From assembly GCF_002843425.1 (NCBI RefSeq), contig NZ_NKXO01000003.1, positions 45,059 to 109,058 of the forward strand: a DNA stretch of 64,000 bases, in the 5' to 3' direction. The notes under the pieces are model-generated. The model was given only the letters and a program-made list of their open reading frames with translations. It was not told the DNA's origin and searched no databases. The stretch comes from Raineya orbicola. Its GTDB lineage: Bacteria > Bacteroidota > Bacteroidia > Cytophagales > Thermonemataceae. The translations under genes were made by a program, and so were the position numbers. Shown piece after piece: positions 44,596-54,700 of this stretch; positions within the stretch are counted from its first letter, which is position 1; each line of letters starts with the position of its first letter.

Positions 44596-45789
44596 TTATT
44601 CGTTTTCAGCAGGAGGCGGAGCAGAAGGTTTTTCTTTTCCACCAAAATTCACCATCAGCGTAACGCGGAAAGTATCAGTAAGCGGATTAGTACGCTTGAA
44701 AGGTATCATATAGGCTACATCTAAACCAAAAACATTATACCTTGCTCCCAAGCCAATAGTAGCATATTTTCTATCACCCTTGTTTTTATGCTCCATAGCA
44801 AGTCCTAAACGTCCCATAAACATATCATTATAGACGTACTCGGCACCAAAATTCATCATAAATTCTTGCAATTCCTCTTTGATACCATCAGGAGCATCAC
44901 CAAAAGAAGAGAACAATCCGCTCAAGAGCCCAATATCACGAGGCAAACGATTAGGTGAAGGAGTTGGCACCATCAGTTTATTCAAATCCAAAGCGGCAGA
45001 AATTTTATTGAGTTCATCTAATTTCAAGGTTCCCGAACCTCCTATGCGAAAATTAGTAGGCAAGAAATCTCTTTGATTATCTCCTGTATAAGAAATTTTA
45101 GCTCCCAAATTCGTAATGGCGGCTCCCAAAGCAAAATCTAATTCTGTACCTGCTAAGTTCAAGCCTTGCTTTTGGTAGAAAGCCCCAATATCTACGCCTC
45201 CTGAATTTCCGGGTTTTGCTTGCCCTGTAGCACCATTGCCCGTAAAAAAGAGATTAGCAATATTACTATGTACCCAGAAAGCCCCAATAGAAAGCCCTAA
45301 ATTTTCAGTAAGTTTGCGAGAATAATGAGAGCGAACTGCAAATTCGCGAGGACGATAATCCCCCATTGGATTACCGAAATTATCCGTAAAGTTGATATCG
45401 CCCATATCAAAGTAAGTCATTGCCAAAGAAACTGCTTCCTTATCCGAAAATTTGTAATAACCGCTTAAATGCGAAATAGCCATATCATTGACAAGCTGAC
45501 GCAACCAAGGCGTGTAAGAAAGTGCCACCCCAAACTGATTATCCACAAAAGCAAGTTTAGCAGGATTCCAATGAGTAGCAAAAGCATCAGGCGAAGTGGC
45601 AACCCCTACATCGCCCATACCTGCGGCACGAGCATCAGAAGGTATCAGCAAAAAAGGAACTGCTGTTGTGATAGGACGACGAAGCGAATCAAAGATTTGC
45701 CCTGTAGTCGGAGAACCTTGTCCCCAAGATTTTGTTAAGCATACATTGGCTATTATTAAAGCCAAAAAGAAAATTCCAACTTTTTTCAT
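44596..45789 (-). CDS. porV: Type IX secretion outer-membrane protein PorV (LptO)
   Basis: The 397-residue protein has a signal peptide (about 1-23) and a FadL-like outer-membrane barrel. Marks are TTAVPFLLIPSDARAAGMGDVGVATSPDAFATHWNPAKLAF near the N terminus and VALSYTPWLRQLVNDMAISHLSGYYK. In T9SS, PorV carries cargo from the translocon to the PorU sortase. It lies directly downstream of porU on the same strand, 80 bases apart, the usual gene order. A -7-like TATTTTTG at 45818-45825 could give it an additional promoter. Confidence 0.94.
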   Translation of the reverse strand: MKKVGIFFLALIIANVCLTKSWGQGSPTTGQIFDSLRRPITTAVPFLLIPSDARAAGMGDVGVATSPDAFATHWNPAKLAFVDNQFGVALSYTPWLRQLVNDMAISHLSGYYKFSDKEAVSLAMTYFDMGDINFTDNFGNPMGDYRPREFAVRSHYSRKLTENLGLSIGAFWVHSNIANLFFTGNGATGQAKPGNSGGVDIGAFYQKQGLNLAGTELDFALGAAITNLGAKISYTGDNQRDFLPTNFRIGGSGTLKLDELNKISAALDLNKLMVPTPSPNRLPRDIGLLSGLFSSFGDAPDGIKEELQEFMMNFGAEYVYNDMFMGRLGLAMEHKNKGDRKYATIGLGARYNVFGLDVAYMIPFKRTNPLTDTFRVTLMVNFGGKEKPSAPPPAENE

Positions 45790-45869
45790 TGAACTTGAAG
45801 TTTAGTAAAAAATTTTACAAAAATACAAAAATTGCGTAAAATTTTTACATAGGCTTGGTTATTTTTTGT

Positions 45870-48800
45870 TTAGAAATTTCGCATTACAACTAATTTCCCT
45901 GTGGCGGTGGCTTTCTGGGTATCTTTCAAGCTATGAGCAGAAAGGCGGTAAATATACATACCATTAGCAAATTTCGTGCCGTAGCCATTCAAATCTAATA
46001 CAAATTTACTCACATTTGCATCAGCAGTAAAAACTTTATCCCTAAAAACCAACATTTTTTCGCCTTGTAAATTAAAAATTTCAAGTTCTATCTCCAAATC
46101 TTCGTTAAAACGATTGTGTTCAAAACTGAAAATAGTCCTTTCGCTAAAAGGATTAGGGTAATTCATTACATTTTGCAATTGCAACTTTTTTGCTGATGCC
46201 ACAACAAATTCAATGCTTTCTTCTGCTGAATTATTATAGGTATCCCAAACTTTTAGGGTTAGTTTATGGTGTCCTTCGGGCAAATTGCGAAATGGATACC
46301 AAACTTTTCCACTCTGATAAGTATCTAAATCAGCTGTGTAGAAATCGTTGAGTATGTAAGGTTTTTGCAGGCTATCATTCAAATAAGCGGTAATATCTTG
46401 CCCGATACCTATTGAAGAGATATTTATGCCGTTTTCATCATACAAATAAGCAAGCAAAAAGGGATTTTCATTGACCATTCCGCCATTTTTGAAAGTAGTG
46501 TCATTCATATACAAGCGTATGCGTGGGGGGGTATTATCGGCGAGCGGATTAGGATTAGAACCTCCTACAATAATATCCGATTTTCCTGCACCTGCATCTA
46601 CAAGTTTTTGTTTATCAGAGGCATACAAACTTATTTTTCCCTCCCCAAAGGCATAATTGATATTTTTAGGAACAACAAACTCTATGCGAAAACGCCCATT
46701 TTTTACGCTTGCTTTTCCGTTAAAAATTCTTATATCTCTTACCAAAAAATTCATTGGCGAAGAACTTTGTGTGCCGAAAGTAGTTTTGATACGCATTTTA
46801 TCCCAAATGGTAGCATCAAGCACTCCATTGAAATTTGAGATTAAAACATCATTTTCATCTCTGATTTCGCCCTCAATGCTAATTTTAGAAAGAGCTTTGA
46901 GCGTATCTTGATGAATGGTAATATCTTTATTGTTAATTTTGGTGATTACGATATTTTTTTCAGGATACGCAAGCCTCATAGAGGGGTCGCCGAGCAAAGA
47001 AAAATTCCGATTCACAGAACCCGCAAGGCTGTTGTTTTTAGTAAGCCGCATTACATCACCCAAACGAGGCATTTTGCCTGCAATAGGCTGAAAAATAAAA
47101 TTATAGATTTGGTCGTTGAGAATGTAATTCGTGCTTGAAAATACAGGTCGGGTGGTGGTTATCAGGGCAATAGCTCCCTTGTTGGGTTCTAAAATGGCTA
47201 CTTCTCCTCCTGAAAGCGTTGAAGGCTCATCATATTTGCCAAACTCGCAAGTAGCGGTAATCATCAAAGGCAAATAGTTGCCATTATTCCACGTTTTTAT
47301 GTCGGGGGTACGTAAAATTTCTTCTTGCATCCAGCCAATTTCGCCGCCGTGCCCTGTGTAATTGATTATCAAAGAACCTTTTTCTATGGCATCAGTAAGG
47401 GTATTTTTACAAGCAGGCGAACGCTCATTGCCACCACTGCTAATTTGGGGATAAGCATCTAAATAAATTTTCTGCACATTGAAGTTTGGATAATTATCTT
47501 CCACCTTTTGAGCTAATTTGTCGGAGTCTGTTTGGTGTTGATTGGCATCGCCGTCATCAGCCAAAAAAACAACTCTTTTACGCCAATCTCCTAAATTTTC
47601 TTTGCGGTTTGCGTAAGAAATGATTTTATCTACTACATTACGAGCTTGTTCAGCGGTTTGTACAGGCAAACGCCCTACCCCTACATCAAGGGTGTGGTCA
47701 AAGGTCGGAACATTGCTGAAAGTTTCAATCCACTCGCCTTCGGTATCTTCCATAAAGCCGAAATAATCATCGGAAGAATAACTGAATATAGGGTGCAAAG
47801 ATTCACGCGATTGGTAAATCGGTATAAAATTCGTGTTATTAGTAACTCGGTTTTTGTAGTCGAAGGAAGTTGCCCCGAAAAGCAATACGTATTTGAGTGT
47901 ATTAGGCGTTTTTAGATACAAATGCCGAATAAAATCTCGCAAAGCTGTTACATCTTGTCTGCCTGATGAGAACTCGTTGTAAATCTGAAATACATCAGCT
48001 ACCGCTACCAAAAAACCATCGTGAGTACGTCTGAATTCAGCCAAACGTTCTGCTTCTACTCCAAAATCAGGGTGCGTAATAATCAGCAAATTAGGTGTGA
48101 ATAAAGCTCGCAAATTTTGATTAGGAATTTCACTTACCAGTTCAGGAGTGGGAAAATCACTACCTTGCCACACTACAAATTCCTTCAAAATGCCACTCGT
48201 AACAGCACCAAAAATACCTTGCGAACCTGATAGTGTAAAAATTTGGTTTTTAGGTTCTAATGGATTAGTTACGTCCCATATTTGGGCATTACTGCCAATA
48301 TTATTTACAACGAAATTCACAGCGGGCAAACTTCTACTTTCTATGGAACGAAAAACCGTCTGATTGCCATAAAGCCTTAACTCTCTTTTACTTTGTACTC
48401 CAAAGTGGTTTAGGTATCCTCTTACATTTGTTCCTTGCAGGCTGTAAGTAACCTTAAACTGCGGCAAGGCAGGAATTTGATTACTATTAAGCGAGAAGGT
48501 AGCTACATCAGGTATGCCTTTGGTGGAATAAGTAGCATCAAAGATGGGAGAAACATTTTGCGAACCGATGTTTTGTCCGTTAATAGCCACCTGAAAACTC
48601 GCTACATTAAAAGATTGATTTAGCACAGAGGAAGTAAAAAAAATAGTAGAATTTGGCACAACTCCTTCAAGAGTGTTTGAAATTTCAGTGGATTGTCCTG
48701 TATTGAGAAATTCCCCATACCACTCTCTCCCCGAGCCTCCTCTGTTGAGCTGTTGTAAAATATTGTAAAGGTCTTTTTCGTGATAGAAATAGTCGTCAAA

Positions 48801-49286
48801 AGCAGTAATATTTTGCGAAGCACTTACCGAAGGCTGATTTTGTACTCGCAAACCTTGTGTGTTTTTGATAGTCAGAAAGTAGTAATTTTTATCATCGTAG
48901 AGGTTTTTTTCGTGGCTAAAACGTTGGGTAGTGGGGTTAAAATTGATTTTATCTGCTCCTTGTGCATAGAAAAGAATATAGTCGCCATTATTCATCTGAT
49001 TATCTTCCTCTCCTACCACAAGAATGGCATTTTCTTGCAGGTCGCTAATACGGGGGGCATTGTTAGGTTGAGGAAGCATTCCGCCGCCATTGCCATAAAT
49101 CGCAATATTTTTAGGGTTAATTTGTGTAATATCTACCCCCCAATCTCTCAAATTTTGAGCCGTAATTTTATGAATACCTGTTTGCGTAATTGCAATTTTG
49201 TACCATTTACCACTGCTTAAAACCGAATTTTGAGCTTTTACAGATACACTCAATAATACCCCTAAAAATATTACCCAATGTTTCAT
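45870..49286 (-). CDS. porU: Type IX secretion sortase PorU (C25 gingipain-like peptidase)
   Basis: The 1138-residue protein has a signal peptide (about 1-18), a long beta-rich N-terminal region (19-400) and a gingipain-type C25 peptidase domain. The catalytic histidine is in NYTGHGGEIGW (about 640-650) and the cysteine in ITATCEFGKYDEP (about 678). An Ig-like domain and a C-terminal beta domain (PNPFSERTIFSFEHN at about 1048, then NGMYIYRL) close the protein. PorU cleaves the C-terminal signal of T9SS cargo and attaches it to anionic lipopolysaccharide at the surface. The CTD-like end fits PorU being itself a T9SS-type protein. It is the first gene of the porU-porV unit, with a strong promoter upstream. 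Confidence 0.95.
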   Translation of the reverse strand: MKHWVIFLGVLLSVSVKAQNSVLSSGKWYKIAITQTGIHKITAQNLRDWGVDITQINPKNIAIYGNGGGMLPQPNNAPRISDLQENAILVVGEEDNQMNNGDYILFYAQGADKINFNPTTQRFSHEKNLYDDKNYYFLTIKNTQGLRVQNQPSVSASQNITAFDDYFYHEKDLYNILQQLNRGGSGREWYGEFLNTGQSTEISNTLEGVVPNSTIFFTSSVLNQSFNVASFQVAINGQNIGSQNVSPIFDATYSTKGIPDVATFSLNSNQIPALPQFKVTYSLQGTNVRGYLNHFGVQSKRELRLYGNQTVFRSIESRSLPAVNFVVNNIGSNAQIWDVTNPLEPKNQIFTLSGSQGIFGAVTSGILKEFVVWQGSDFPTPELVSEIPNQNLRALFTPNLLIITHPDFGVEAERLAEFRRTHDGFLVAVADVFQIYNEFSSGRQDVTALRDFIRHLYLKTPNTLKYVLLFGATSFDYKNRVTNNTNFIPIYQSRESLHPIFSYSSDDYFGFMEDTEGEWIETFSNVPTFDHTLDVGVGRLPVQTAEQARNVVDKIISYANRKENLGDWRKRVVFLADDGDANQHQTDSDKLAQKVEDNYPNFNVQKIYLDAYPQISSGGNERSPACKNTLTDAIEKGSLIINYTGHGGEIGWMQEEILRTPDIKTWNNGNYLPLMITATCEFGKYDEPSTLSGGEVAILEPNKGAIALITTTRPVFSSTNYILNDQIYNFIFQPIAGKMPRLGDVMRLTKNNSLAGSVNRNFSLLGDPSMRLAYPEKNIVITKINNKDITIHQDTLKALSKISIEGEIRDENDVLISNFNGVLDATIWDKMRIKTTFGTQSSSPMNFLVRDIRIFNGKASVKNGRFRIEFVVPKNINYAFGEGKISLYASDKQKLVDAGAGKSDIIVGGSNPNPLADNTPPRIRLYMNDTTFKNGGMVNENPFLLAYLYDENGINISSIGIGQDITAYLNDSLQKPYILNDFYTADLDTYQSGKVWYPFRNLPEGHHKLTLKVWDTYNNSAEESIEFVVASAKKLQLQNVMNYPNPFSERTIFSFEHNRFNEDLEIELEIFNLQGEKMLVFRDKVFTADANVSKFVLDLNGYGTKFANGMYIYRLSAHSLKDTQKATATGKLVVMRNF

Positions 49287-49310
49287 AGTTAATTTTTTCG
49301 TTTATACCCT

Positions 49311-49341
49311 CAAAGATAAAATGGTAAATGCAAGACAGCAA
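49311..49341 (-). promoter_or_regulatory. Promoter for porU
   Basis: On the minus strand, TTG at 49339-49341 and TATCTTTG at 49311-49318 (an exact TAnnTTTG), spacer 20, 25 bases before the ATG. Confidence 0.75.
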
Positions 49342-49352
49342 AAATATCTGTT

Positions 49353-50228
49353 TTAGTTGCCAGCTTTCATCAGGAACTTCAAACGGATAACTTCTTGTTG
49401 GGTAAGATAACGCCACTTACCACGTGGCAAATCTTTTTTGGTAAGACCTGCATACATAGTGCGGTCAAGTTTGGTAACTTCATAGCCCAAATGCTCAAAC
49501 ATACGCCTAACAATTCGGTTTCTGCCGCTATGCAATTCCATACCAAGTACATTCGGTTCAATCAAAGCAATAGCATCAGGTTTAATGAACCCATCTTCAA
49601 GCTCAAGCCCTTGCTCCAATTGCCTAAAATCTTCTTCGGTTATGGGCTTATCCAAAGTTATCTGATAAATCTTCTTGATATTAGACGAAGGATGCGAGAG
49701 TTTTTTAGCAAGTTCGCCATCATTGGTTAGCAAAAGTAAGCCTGTGGTATTTCTATCCAACCGCCCCACGGGATAAATTCTTTCGTTGCAAGCATCTTTC
49801 ACAAAATCCATCACGGTGCGTCTTTCGTTTTCGTCTTCGGTAGTGGTAATGCAATTTTTGGGCTTATTGAGCAAAACATAAACAAATTTTTCTCTTTTAA
49901 GCAATTTACCCTGATAAGTTACTTTATCGGTGGGTTTTACCTGATAGCCCATTTCTGTAACAACCCTCCCATTTACTTTGATAGCCCCTTGTTTGATAAG
50001 TTCATCAGCCTCTCTGCGAGAGCAAACCCCTGCATTGGCAATAAACCGATTGAGCCGAATGGTAGATTTTTGCCCCTGAACGCTATTTTTTCCAATATTT
50101 TTTTTCTTTTCTGTAAATTTTTTGAAGTGGTACGTAGGGGTTTCAATAGGCTTGTTTTCCTCATTTTTGGGCTTTGGCAAGTGCTTTTTGCGAGCTATTT
50201 CTTTGGGTGCTTCTCTTTTTTTTCTCAT
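49353..50228 (-). CDS. rluB: RluB/RsuA-family rRNA pseudouridine synthase
   Basis: The 291-residue protein has a Lys-rich N-terminal extension (about 1-55), an S4 RNA-binding domain (RLNRFIANAGVCSRREADELIKQGAIKVNG, about 58-87) and the RsuA-type catalytic domain. The catalytic aspartate is in YPVGRLDRNTTGLLLLTNDG, and the second block is LHSGRNRIVRRMFEHLGYEV. It isomerises uridine in 23S (RluB/RluE) or 16S (RsuA) rRNA; RluB is the best guess. The ATG at 50228 is used, since the frame upstream has only a TTG that overlaps the -7-like TACCTTTG at 50250-50257. Confidence 0.87.
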   Translation of the reverse strand: MRKKREAPKEIARKKHLPKPKNEENKPIETPTYHFKKFTEKKKNIGKNSVQGQKSTIRLNRFIANAGVCSRREADELIKQGAIKVNGRVVTEMGYQVKPTDKVTYQGKLLKREKFVYVLLNKPKNCITTTEDENERRTVMDFVKDACNERIYPVGRLDRNTTGLLLLTNDGELAKKLSHPSSNIKKIYQITLDKPITEEDFRQLEQGLELEDGFIKPDAIALIEPNVLGMELHSGRNRIVRRMFEHLGYEVTKLDRTMYAGLTKKDLPRGKWRYLTQQEVIRLKFLMKAGN

Positions 50229-50290
50229 TTTTGCATTGTGTTGGAAATGCAAAGGTACGTTTTTTATTTGTAAAACGAAATTCAGCGGCT

Positions 50291-51064
50291 ATGAAAATAG
50301 GATTTTTAGCTTTATTCTATCTTGCAATAATTAGCATTAGTTTTGCCCAACTCAACGAAAGCGATACTATGCGATTACAGATGCGTTATAGAGTAGGTGG
50401 CAACTGGCAAGAAGGAAATTTTGAAATTTTCACCCTTCGGGCTACGGCTGATTTATCTACGGTTATCAATAATTACGATTGGGTTTTCAAGACACAAAAT
50501 AACTATCTTTATCAAGAAGTTTTCAAAAGACGCGTAGATGAGGATTTTTTCAGCCGAAATTACCTCTATTATAAGCCTATGAATAGGCTTTATGGTTTTA
50601 TCATAGGTTTTGTCTCTACAAATTTTCGCCGAAAAATTGATGTGCGTTATTCAGGTGGGGCGGGTTTTACTTGGCAAATTATACGCACCCCCAAACATAC
50701 ACTCAAATTTGCCAATGGTTTGTTATACGAAGAAAGCTATTTCGCAGGTAACGAGTATAACATTCCCTTTTACAACGGAAGTATTTTTATTCCTGTTTGG
50801 CGGAGTTCGCATTGGCTTATCGGCAGACACGAAATTTTTGATAAAAAACTCATTTTCAATTATTATTGCTTTCTGCAACCTGCTTTCGATAGAGCCGATA
50901 ATTACCGCTACCAAATTGAAGCCAGTTTAGATATGCCTTTGCTGAAAGGCTTAAATATCAACATCAGTTACATCTACACCCACGAAAACGTTATCATTAG
51001 TGGCTTACGCAACTTTGACCAGTTTTTTACGTATGGTATATCGTACCAGTTTAGGAAAAAGTAG
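50291..51064 (+). CDS. Secreted DUF481/DUF2490-like beta-rich protein
   Basis: The 257-residue protein has a signal peptide (about 1-19, ending SFAQ), then alternating beta strands. These include DTMRLQMRYRVGGNWQEGNFEIFTLR, NYDWVFKTQNNYLYQEVF, LKFANGLLYEESYF and a C-terminal FFTYGISYQFRKK with aromatic and basic closing residues. This resembles DUF481 outer-membrane proteins, but without certainty. The start at 50291 is chosen because it begins the signal peptide; in-frame codons back to 50174 lie inside the divergent pseudouridine synthase gene. Function is unknown. Confidence 0.68.
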   Translation: MKIGFLALFYLAIISISFAQLNESDTMRLQMRYRVGGNWQEGNFEIFTLRATADLSTVINNYDWVFKTQNNYLYQEVFKRRVDEDFFSRNYLYYKPMNRLYGFIIGFVSTNFRRKIDVRYSGGAGFTWQIIRTPKHTLKFANGLLYEESYFAGNEYNIPFYNGSIFIPVWRSSHWLIGRHEIFDKKLIFNYYCFLQPAFDRADNYRYQIEASLDMPLLKGLNINISYIYTHENVIISGLRNFDQFFTYGISYQFRKK

Positions 51065-51115
51065 AAAAATACAACACTCTGCATTTATTCATACTTAGAA
51101 TTACTATAAAGTAAA

Positions 51116-51156
51116 TTCAAGCAAAGTGATTTCTACTATTAATCACTTTGCTTGAA
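51116..51156. terminator. Strong bidirectional terminator
   Basis: A perfect 16-bp stem, 51116-51131 with 51141-51156, loop of 9, lies between two convergent genes. It is the longest perfect stem I found in the window. Confidence 0.85.
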
Positions 51157-51164
51157 AGAAATTT

Positions 51165-51725
51165 TTAGTCATAGTGAAATTTTCTCTGCTCTATTCCTAA
51201 CTCTCTCCAAATTTCCTCTTCTCGCACCTCATTAAAAGGATAAAAAGTAACAATCTCACGAGTTTCTCTCCTTACCACTAATAAAGATTTAATTCGCTTC
51301 TTTTTCAGTTTCATAAAACCGATATATACCATATTTCTTTCAGTTCGGCGATTATACAAACCAATATCCACACAATTTTCATAAAAATCTTTAAGTCCTA
51401 AAACAATATCTTTGGCGGTAAATTCATCAGGGAACAGGGTGTTTTTGTTTTTATCTTTGTAATTCACAAAATACTTGTTTGAATGTCTCGCTAAAATATG
51501 TCTCAATCCATATTCAGGTTCTGTTCCTGCATATAAAATCGCTCTACCAAAGATTTCGTGTTCATAAGTGAAAATAGTCGTTTTTTCCTCCAAATTAGCA
51601 TTCAAGACTTTTTCAGCGGGGTTACTGAAAAGAAATTTTGCTTCGTCAGCAAGCATTTGCCTGTTATCATAACCAATATATCCAACAAGCAGAGATAATG
51701 ACAGAATGGAAACAGCTGTTCTCAT
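51165..51725 (-). CDS. Secreted protein, possible BECR-fold RNase
   Basis: The 186-residue protein has an N-terminal hydrophobic segment (about 4-18) likely to be a signal or anchor. The rest shows the order of marks seen in Barnase-EndoU-ColicinE5/RelE (BECR) nucleases of polymorphic toxin systems. These are GLRHILARHS at 73-82 with two histidines, a helix with AKDIVLGLKDFYENCV, an R-rich strand (YNRRTERNMVYIGF), a basic strand KSLLVVRRE and a final IVTFYPF at 158-164. No immunity gene is adjacent. The gene is 41 bases downstream of pyc, in the same direction. The fold is my inference from pattern; a structural search would settle it. Confidence 0.55.
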   Translation of the reverse strand: MRTAVSILSLSLLVGYIGYDNRQMLADEAKFLFSNPAEKVLNANLEEKTTIFTYEHEIFGRAILYAGTEPEYGLRHILARHSNKYFVNYKDKNKNTLFPDEFTAKDIVLGLKDFYENCVDIGLYNRRTERNMVYIGFMKLKKKRIKSLLVVRRETREIVTFYPFNEVREEEIWRELGIEQRKFHYD

Positions 51726-51766
51726 ACATTTTAGGTTTTAGATTGTAACAAAATTGCATAATTTTC

Positions 51767-54700
51767 TTACTCCAACTCCACCACCAAATCGCCTTGTTCT
51801 ACAATTGCTCCTGCGTTCAAATGAATTTTCTTAACCACTGCCTCACGAGGAGCCGTAACGATACTTTCCATTTTCATAGCTTCCAGTACAAAAAGCGGAG
51901 TATTTGTTTTTACTTTTTCACCTTCTTTCACCTTGATTTGCGAAATTTTACCTTGCAAAGGCGAACCTATCTGGTTTTCTCCTGTGGCTTTGGGATTAGT
52001 TTTGAGCAAACTTCTCATTTTATTGTCTATCACACGCACCCTGCGGGTCTGTCCGTTGTGTTCAAAATAAACCGCCACAATGCCATTCTCATCAGGTTGC
52101 GAGCAACTGACAAGTTTAACAAGCAAAGTCTTCCCTTCATCAATTTTGATTAAAATCTCCTCACCCGGTTTTAAGCCATAGAAAAAGGCAGGTGTGGGCA
52201 AATAATATGCAAAACCATACTCCTGAATATGATTGAAGTATTCTTCAAAAACTTTTGGATACAGTTCGTAAGAAAGAAAATCCAAGAAATTATCATCAAA
52301 TTTTTGCTTAAACTCCTCAAATCCCTTTTCAAAATCAATAGGTTGTAAATGAGCATTAGGGCGGTCTGTAAAGGGCTTTTCACCTTTCAAAACAATCTTT
52401 TGCAGTTTTTTAGGAAAACCGCCGTAAGGTTGCCCCAACTCGCCTCTGAAAAATTCCTTTACTGATTCAGGAAAAGAAAGCGTTTCACCTTTTTCTAAAA
52501 TATCATCGGCAGTGAGGTTGTTAGCAGTCATAAACAAGGCAAAATCACCTACCACTTTGGAACTGGGCGTAACTTTAATGATATTGCCAAAAAGTTTATT
52601 GGCTTCTTGATAATTTTTCACAACCAAATCAAATTTATCGCCTACTCCTACGGAATCGGCTTGAGCTTTGAGGTTGGTGTATTGCCCACCGGGCATTTCG
52701 TGTTCGTACACTTCCGCTGAGCCCGTCTGCAAACCCGCCTCAAAAGGATAGTAATACTTACGCACCGCCTCAATGTATTTAGAAACCTGATTGAGCTTGT
52801 GCAAATCGTAAGGATTTTCGCGTGGGTGCCCTTGCATCATTGCCACCATTGAATTGAAATTAGGTTGTGCGGTTGTTCCCGACATAGCGGCAATAGCAAC
52901 ATCAATCACATCAACCCCTGCTTCAATAGCTTTCAGATACGTGGAGGCTTGAATGGAAGCCGTATCGTGTGTGTGCAAATGTATGGGAATACTCAACGTT
53001 TCTTTCAGTTTAGAAATCAATACTTCGGCGGCGTGAGGTTTCAGAAGTCCTGCCATATCTTTGATAGCTAAAATATGAGCTCCTGCATCTTCCAAAGTTC
53101 TTGCCAAGTCTAAATAATACTGCAAAGTGTATTTCTTTTCGTTTTTGGAGAGCAAATCACCAGTGTAGCAAATAGCGGCTTCGGCGATGCTTTCGGTGTA
53201 TTTGTTCACAGCAGAAATGCTTGTTTTGAGGTTTTCAATCCAATTCAGCGAATCAAAAATTCGGAAAATATCGATGCCGTTTTCAGCAGATTTTTCAATA
53301 AACTTTTCAATCAAGTTATCAGGATAAGCCTTGTAACCTACTCCATTAGCCCCACGTAAAAGCATTTGCATCAGGATATTAGGGGAGGCTTTACGAATGA
53401 GTTGTAACCTTCGCCAAGGACATTCTTTCAGGAAGCGTAAAGCCACATCAAAAGTTGCCCCGCCCCACATTTCCAAAGAAAAGGTTTGCGGAAAATGATA
53501 AGCTATCATTTCTGCATAAGGTATCATATCAATGGTACGCATACGCGTAGCGAGCAAAGACTGATGCCCATCGCGAAGCGTGGTATCGGTATAATAAATT
53601 TTCTTTTCATTTTTGAGCCACTCACAAAATTTCGCTCTACCCATTTTTTGCAAGCGTTGCTTTGTGCCTGCGGGAGGTTCTTGTAAATTATCGTAATATA
53701 CAATGGGAGGCTTTTCAAATTTTATGCTATCATCTTTCTTTTTAACATCAGGGTTTCCATTGACAATTACATTTGCCAAAAAACGCAAGGCTCGTGTCCC
53801 CCTATCATAGCGTTTAGGAATATTGAATAGTTCGGGGTGGTCTTGAATGAAACTAACCGTAGCCTTTCCACTCTGAAAAATAGGGTGAGAAATTACGTTT
53901 TCCAAAAAACCTATATTCGTTTTTACTCCTCTAATTCTAAACTCTCGCAAAGCCCTTTGGAGGCGTTGGGCAGTGCCTTTGAGGGTTCTACCTGCCGCCG
54001 AAACTTTTACAAGCATAGAATCAAAGAAAGGTGAAATCTGTACGCCCGGATATACACTGCCTTCATCTAAACGAATGCCAAAACCTGCGGCATTGCGGTA
54101 TTCTACAATAGTACCAAAATCGGGTTTGAAATTATTCAGCGGGTCTTCGGTAGTAATTCGGCACTGAATGGCAACCCCACGAGCTATTACATCTTCTTGC
54201 TTGTGTATAAAAATTTGAGGGTCTGAAAGGCGATGACCTTTGGCTATCAGAATTTGTGAGCGAACTATATCAATACGTGTAATTTCTTCGGTAATGGTAT
54301 GCTCTACTTGTATGCGAGGATTTACCTCAATAAAATACACATTTTCATCTTTATCTACCAAAAACTCTACCGTACCTACGTTGTTGTAATTTACTTTCCT
54401 ACAAATTCGCAAGGCATAATCATACAATTTGTTTTTAGTTTTTTGTTCCAAAAACGAAGGAGCAACTTCTACAACTTTCTGAAAGCGTCTTTGCACCGAA
54501 CAATCCCGCTCAAAAAGATGAACAATATTTCCGTAATTATCTCCCATAATTTGCACTTCTACGTGCTTGGGATTTTCAATAAATTTTTCTATGAAAATAG
54601 TATCATCACCGAAGGAGCGTCCTGCTTCGCCTTTGGCTTCGTTATAGGCTTTTTCTAATTCGCTTTCGTTGCGAACTACCCGCATACCGCGTCCGCCTCC

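Noticed and set aside
48780..49220. Plus-strand reading frame of 146 codons inside porU
   Set aside because: It is antisense to a clear gene and has no recognisable features.
50174..50290. Upstream extension of the DUF481-like protein
   Set aside because: It lies inside the divergent rluB gene and hides a good signal peptide starting at 50291.
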